Shown here piece by piece: positions 61,138 to 64,000 of a stretch of 64,000 nucleotides of DNA (its first letter is position 1; each line of letters begins with the position of its first letter). The DNA comes from Tigriopus japonicus (taxonomy: Eukaryota > Arthropoda > Copepoda > Harpacticoida > Harpacticidae), in assembly GCA_010645155.1 (NCBI GenBank), contig CM021319.1, positions 8,851,330 through 8,915,329 of the forward strand. The letters are read 5' to 3'. A model generated the notes under the pieces. The model worked only from the letters and a program-made list of their open reading frames with translations, was not told where the DNA came from and made no database searches. Both the position numbers and the translations under genes were made by a program.

Positions 61138-61314
61138 TCGGCCATCAGAGGAAAGAAACAAAAAAACAACAACAAATCGTCACGGCCGCCCCTGTTTCCC
61201 AATTGAAACTTAATGAAGCATTAATGTCACAAGAACGAGAAGAAAACATGACACCGAATCCTTACGGACCACCACCTCGTAGCCCCATAAATTGGATCTC
61301 TTTGTCAGCTGAAG
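61138..61314 (+). CDS. candidate internal exon, unknown protein
   Basis: Acceptor CACTTATTTTAG, 177 bases, donor GAAG then GTAAAG (phase 1 in, phase 1 out). It encodes 58 residues, basic and Gln-rich first (HQRKETKKQQQ), then QLKLNEALMSQEREEN and a Pro-rich NPYGPPPRSPINWIS. Composition and both splice sites look real, but no family is recognised and its phase does not fit the Ly6-like exon that follows. Confidence 0.28.
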
Positions 61315-62057
61315 GTAAAGGAACAAGTTCCAACACCCGCTGCTTTCAGGTCATTCAAAGTTTAGAAGATAGTATTGACTGAGAAATGTTTAAAAAAGAA
61401 CATGTGTGTGGGGCTAAACGATTTCAAATATTTGCTCTTGAACCTCAGAGAGGCACTTAAAGGTGTCTATTTGGAGGTGGTACGAGTCGGATTGCTGGAT
61501 TCAATTCCATCCTTTGAATGACATTCATGCCGCAAGGCAAAACGGGCAAACAAAGTCAAAAAAGTATGAGGAGAATATTGTGGAGAAAAGTATGAGAATG
61601 ATTGCCAAGTTGTCATTTTTTAAACGTTCAAATGGGTTGCAACTTTGAGAGTGATATTAGTCTCCATAATTCTTGTAGAATGCAATCGAAAATGGATAGG
61701 TCCGGTCAACACGTCTAATATAATAATTTAACAAATGTTCGCCGAAATGTATTAGATAAAAGTCATATTTAGTAATAGGTAAATCAAACATTTCGGCAAA
61801 TATTTGACACATTATTTGTTAAATTATTTGACATGTAGACCATCATGTACAATCAGAGAAGGATTGAAGACAGACTTTTTATATTAGATTGTGCTAGATA
61901 TATTGTGCTGTTGAACAAAATATGAATCAGAATATAGTGTCCCTTGATTGTTTTCGATATAAAAATAATTTTGGTGAGGTTGGACAATTTTCCAGTTTTG
62001 CCTTAGTATTTCTTACATCGACCTTTGATTGTGATTCTTACACACTCTTCATTACAG
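61315..62057. other. non-coding stretch with inverted repeat
   Basis: Contains the inverted repeat 61705-61842 and otherwise AT-rich sequence. Possibly the intron before the Ly6-like exon. Confidence 0.4.
61705..61842. repeat. 138-bp inverted repeat (MITE-like)
   Basis: The left arm starts GGTCAACACGTCTAATA and contains AATTTAACAAAT and GCCGAAATGT. The right arm, read inward, starts GGTCTACATGTCAAATA with the same two blocks in the same order. The arms differ by small insertions. No target duplication was seen, so the ends are approximate. Confidence 0.65.
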
Positions 62058-62312
62058 ATTGTGATTCTACATTTTCTCACATACACCTTTGATACACGAG
62101 GAATTGTACTCATCCTGGCGACGACACTCTCATTAGAGAGCTCTGCGCCTATTTTGTGTCATTCTCCATCATTAAAAGTGTGCTCTTTCTGCTCCAACGA
62201 AATTGACGAGAAATGTTTGAAAAACGAAGAAAATTCCCAATTGAATGCTGCTGCTTGTCTCATCTCACAAGGTGTGGTCCAAACGAGAACTCTTGGTCAC
62301 ACATCATTGGGT
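62058..62312 (+). CDS. probable exon of a Ly6/quiver-like secreted protein
   Basis: An exon opens at acceptor CTTCATTACAG in phase 0 and reads 85 codons to a good donor (GGT then GTACGT). An alternative donor is at 62272 (AAG then GTGTGG). It has a hydrophobic run GIVLILATTLSLESSA, like the end of a signal peptide, then KVCSFCSNEIDEKCLKNEEN and AAACLISQ. C-x2-C-x7-C followed by a later Cys is the start of a three-finger Ly6/uPAR domain as in arthropod Quiver and its relatives. The start Met and the last cysteines must be on other exons, which I could not find. The frame is open beyond the donor to 62450. Confidence 0.42.
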
Positions 62313-64000
62313 GTACGTAGTACACTCACTCACCTTAACGACCGGCAAAACATTTCTCAAATTTGGCAACTGAACAATAATGAAGAACACGATTGCAAAC
62401 ATATGAGATTCGAGCTCATTTATCACTTCGCGACTCCATTAAACACCTGACCCAAAACGGACTAAAAAACGCTTGTCCACGTTTATCGGAGGGGGAACGA
62501 TTAGACCCAGGAACATTTTTTTTTACAGTGGGTGACGGCAATTTTTGAAGCTTGCCTTGTCTAATGATGTTCGACCGTTACAAATGAGTTCAATTTGGAG
62601 TCCAAAGCGAAACAATTTGAACGGTAAGTCAGACTTTGGGGGTGGAAAACACATCAAGAAAGTCTTTCTCTCTCGGTTGTTTGAATCTTGATGTTTGTTG
62701 TAGATGCTCTCAAAGCAAACAAAAACGTTGTTTGGATAAAAACATCGGTCGTGGAAAAATCTCCAGGAGCAAACACGACCTTTTGAGTGTCCTTTAGACA
62801 CAAGAAAAAATGCTAATTTACAATTGACGCAATGGAATTGTAATCCTAATTCGAAAATGTCAGCAAAGGATTTTATATTTTGTGCTTCCATGTGAATGTC
62901 ATCCAATTTTTCGAATACTCACTACTTTAAAGTTTTATCATCATCTTATCAAAATAGATAGAATGGCTCAGGAATCATCACTCCATCTTCCACTTGAGCT
63001 AATTCAAGGGAAAACACGAGCTTGAGCTCCAAGAGTCCTCTTAAATTAGCTTTCAAGGGCCCTAATATTCGGGCCGCTCAGAACGCCCACCGGCTGAGTC
63101 CAATTTAGAGAGCCTAAGAGACCAGGTTTGCACCAATATTGCACACAAAATACCTCATCATGAAAATAAAATGCACTTCCAACCACATTCGACCCACCAG
63201 CCACCGACAGGGACCATCCACACCCATTCCATTGGGGAGATAGCCGAAGTGAAAGTAAGAGTATAAAATGTGGAGGGAGAACAATACTTGATCATACATC
63301 CAGGATGCAGTTTTGACAGGTTCCTTGTTGCCAAATTGGTTCAGAGCCTGCCCAAACAAACAGGCTCCCAAAAAGACAACATATTTTTGTCAAAAATCGC
63401 AAGTAAAAGAAAAAATCGGAGAAGCTTTCCAACGTCTTATTTTAAAGTTTTACTCCGAACTATCGGAAGTTTTCGTATTGCCCACGCAACCTCTGACTGG
63501 ATGATTTTTTTTCATAGCAATTTTTACATCTATGAGCCCGTTTAGTAGCTCATTTTGGTGCTGAGTTGCAAGTTGCATATGACGTGCCATGGTCAGTCCC
63601 ACTAACTTGGACCATGGAATCATTGGAACGTGAGCTCGATGCACAAAGATCCCAAAACAATTGGATGCCGACCGAACAGCCTTCAACACGAAACAGCAAA
63701 ACTAATAATTAGCACACCCACAAAAAATACTTTTTTTTCTTGCATGCTCCAAAAGTCAGTCTCTTCGAGTCCCAAAGGATCACCGAAGCTTCCAATTTGA
63801 CTATCAGTTCCATCTTTCATTCATGGCTCCTAGTTCAGCCTTGCAGCAATCGGTAATGTTCTCGTAGCCATGATATAAGAGGCTCTGTGAGGAGCCTGAA
63901 TATGAAATGAATGGCTTTTTCTTCCTAGGTGGTTGTCTGACCAAAGACAGGCTGGCTTTTCAAGGACAGTCACACCATCAAGAACGCATTAGATTGGGAC
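62313..64000. other. non-coding stretch to the window end
   Basis: No supported gene. The second half of the Ly6-like domain was looked for here and not found. Confidence 0.35.

Overview
This is eukaryotic nuclear DNA, most likely from an arthropod and by impression a crustacean such as a copepod. The evidence is a gene split into many small exons with GT..AG introns of 0.1 to 6 kb, a tRNA with Pol III signals, tRNA-derived repeat fragments, short inverted-repeat transposons with target duplications, and a protein closest to the insect adhesion protein Klingon. There is no operon structure and almost no long ORF is real. The species guess is inference.

The main gene is on the minus strand from 40307 down to about 14040. 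I assembled nine exons by splice sites and reading phase, plus a tentative last exon. It encodes a cell-surface protein with three immunoglobulin domains and one fibronectin type III domain. All phases fit, giving 521 residues without the signal-peptide exon, which I could not find. Domain boundaries use phase 1 introns and there is a 33-nt microexon after the FN3 domain.

At 53179-54030 (plus) is a complete single-exon gene for a secreted cysteine-rich protein of 283 residues. It has two copies of a four-cysteine module, a basic Gly/Asn/Gln-rich middle and a six-cysteine tail, with a poly(A) signal behind it. At 62058-62312 (plus) is a probable internal exon of a Ly6/quiver-like secreted protein. 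A tRNA-Pro(CGG) lies on the minus strand at 11075-11146.

The rest is introns and intergenic DNA. It holds a 250-bp hAT-like element with an 8-bp target duplication, a 159-bp element flanked by TA, a 267-bp near-perfect foldback, two other inverted repeats, and a tandem tRNA-like element. Several weak candidate first exons (signal peptide followed by a good splice donor) are listed with low confidence. The 7-mer TGGAACA and its complement are visibly over-represented in the middle of the window. I found no clearly new biological system; the best leads are the secreted cysteine-rich gene, the microexon and unusual C-terminus of the Klingon-like gene, and the TGGAACA excess.
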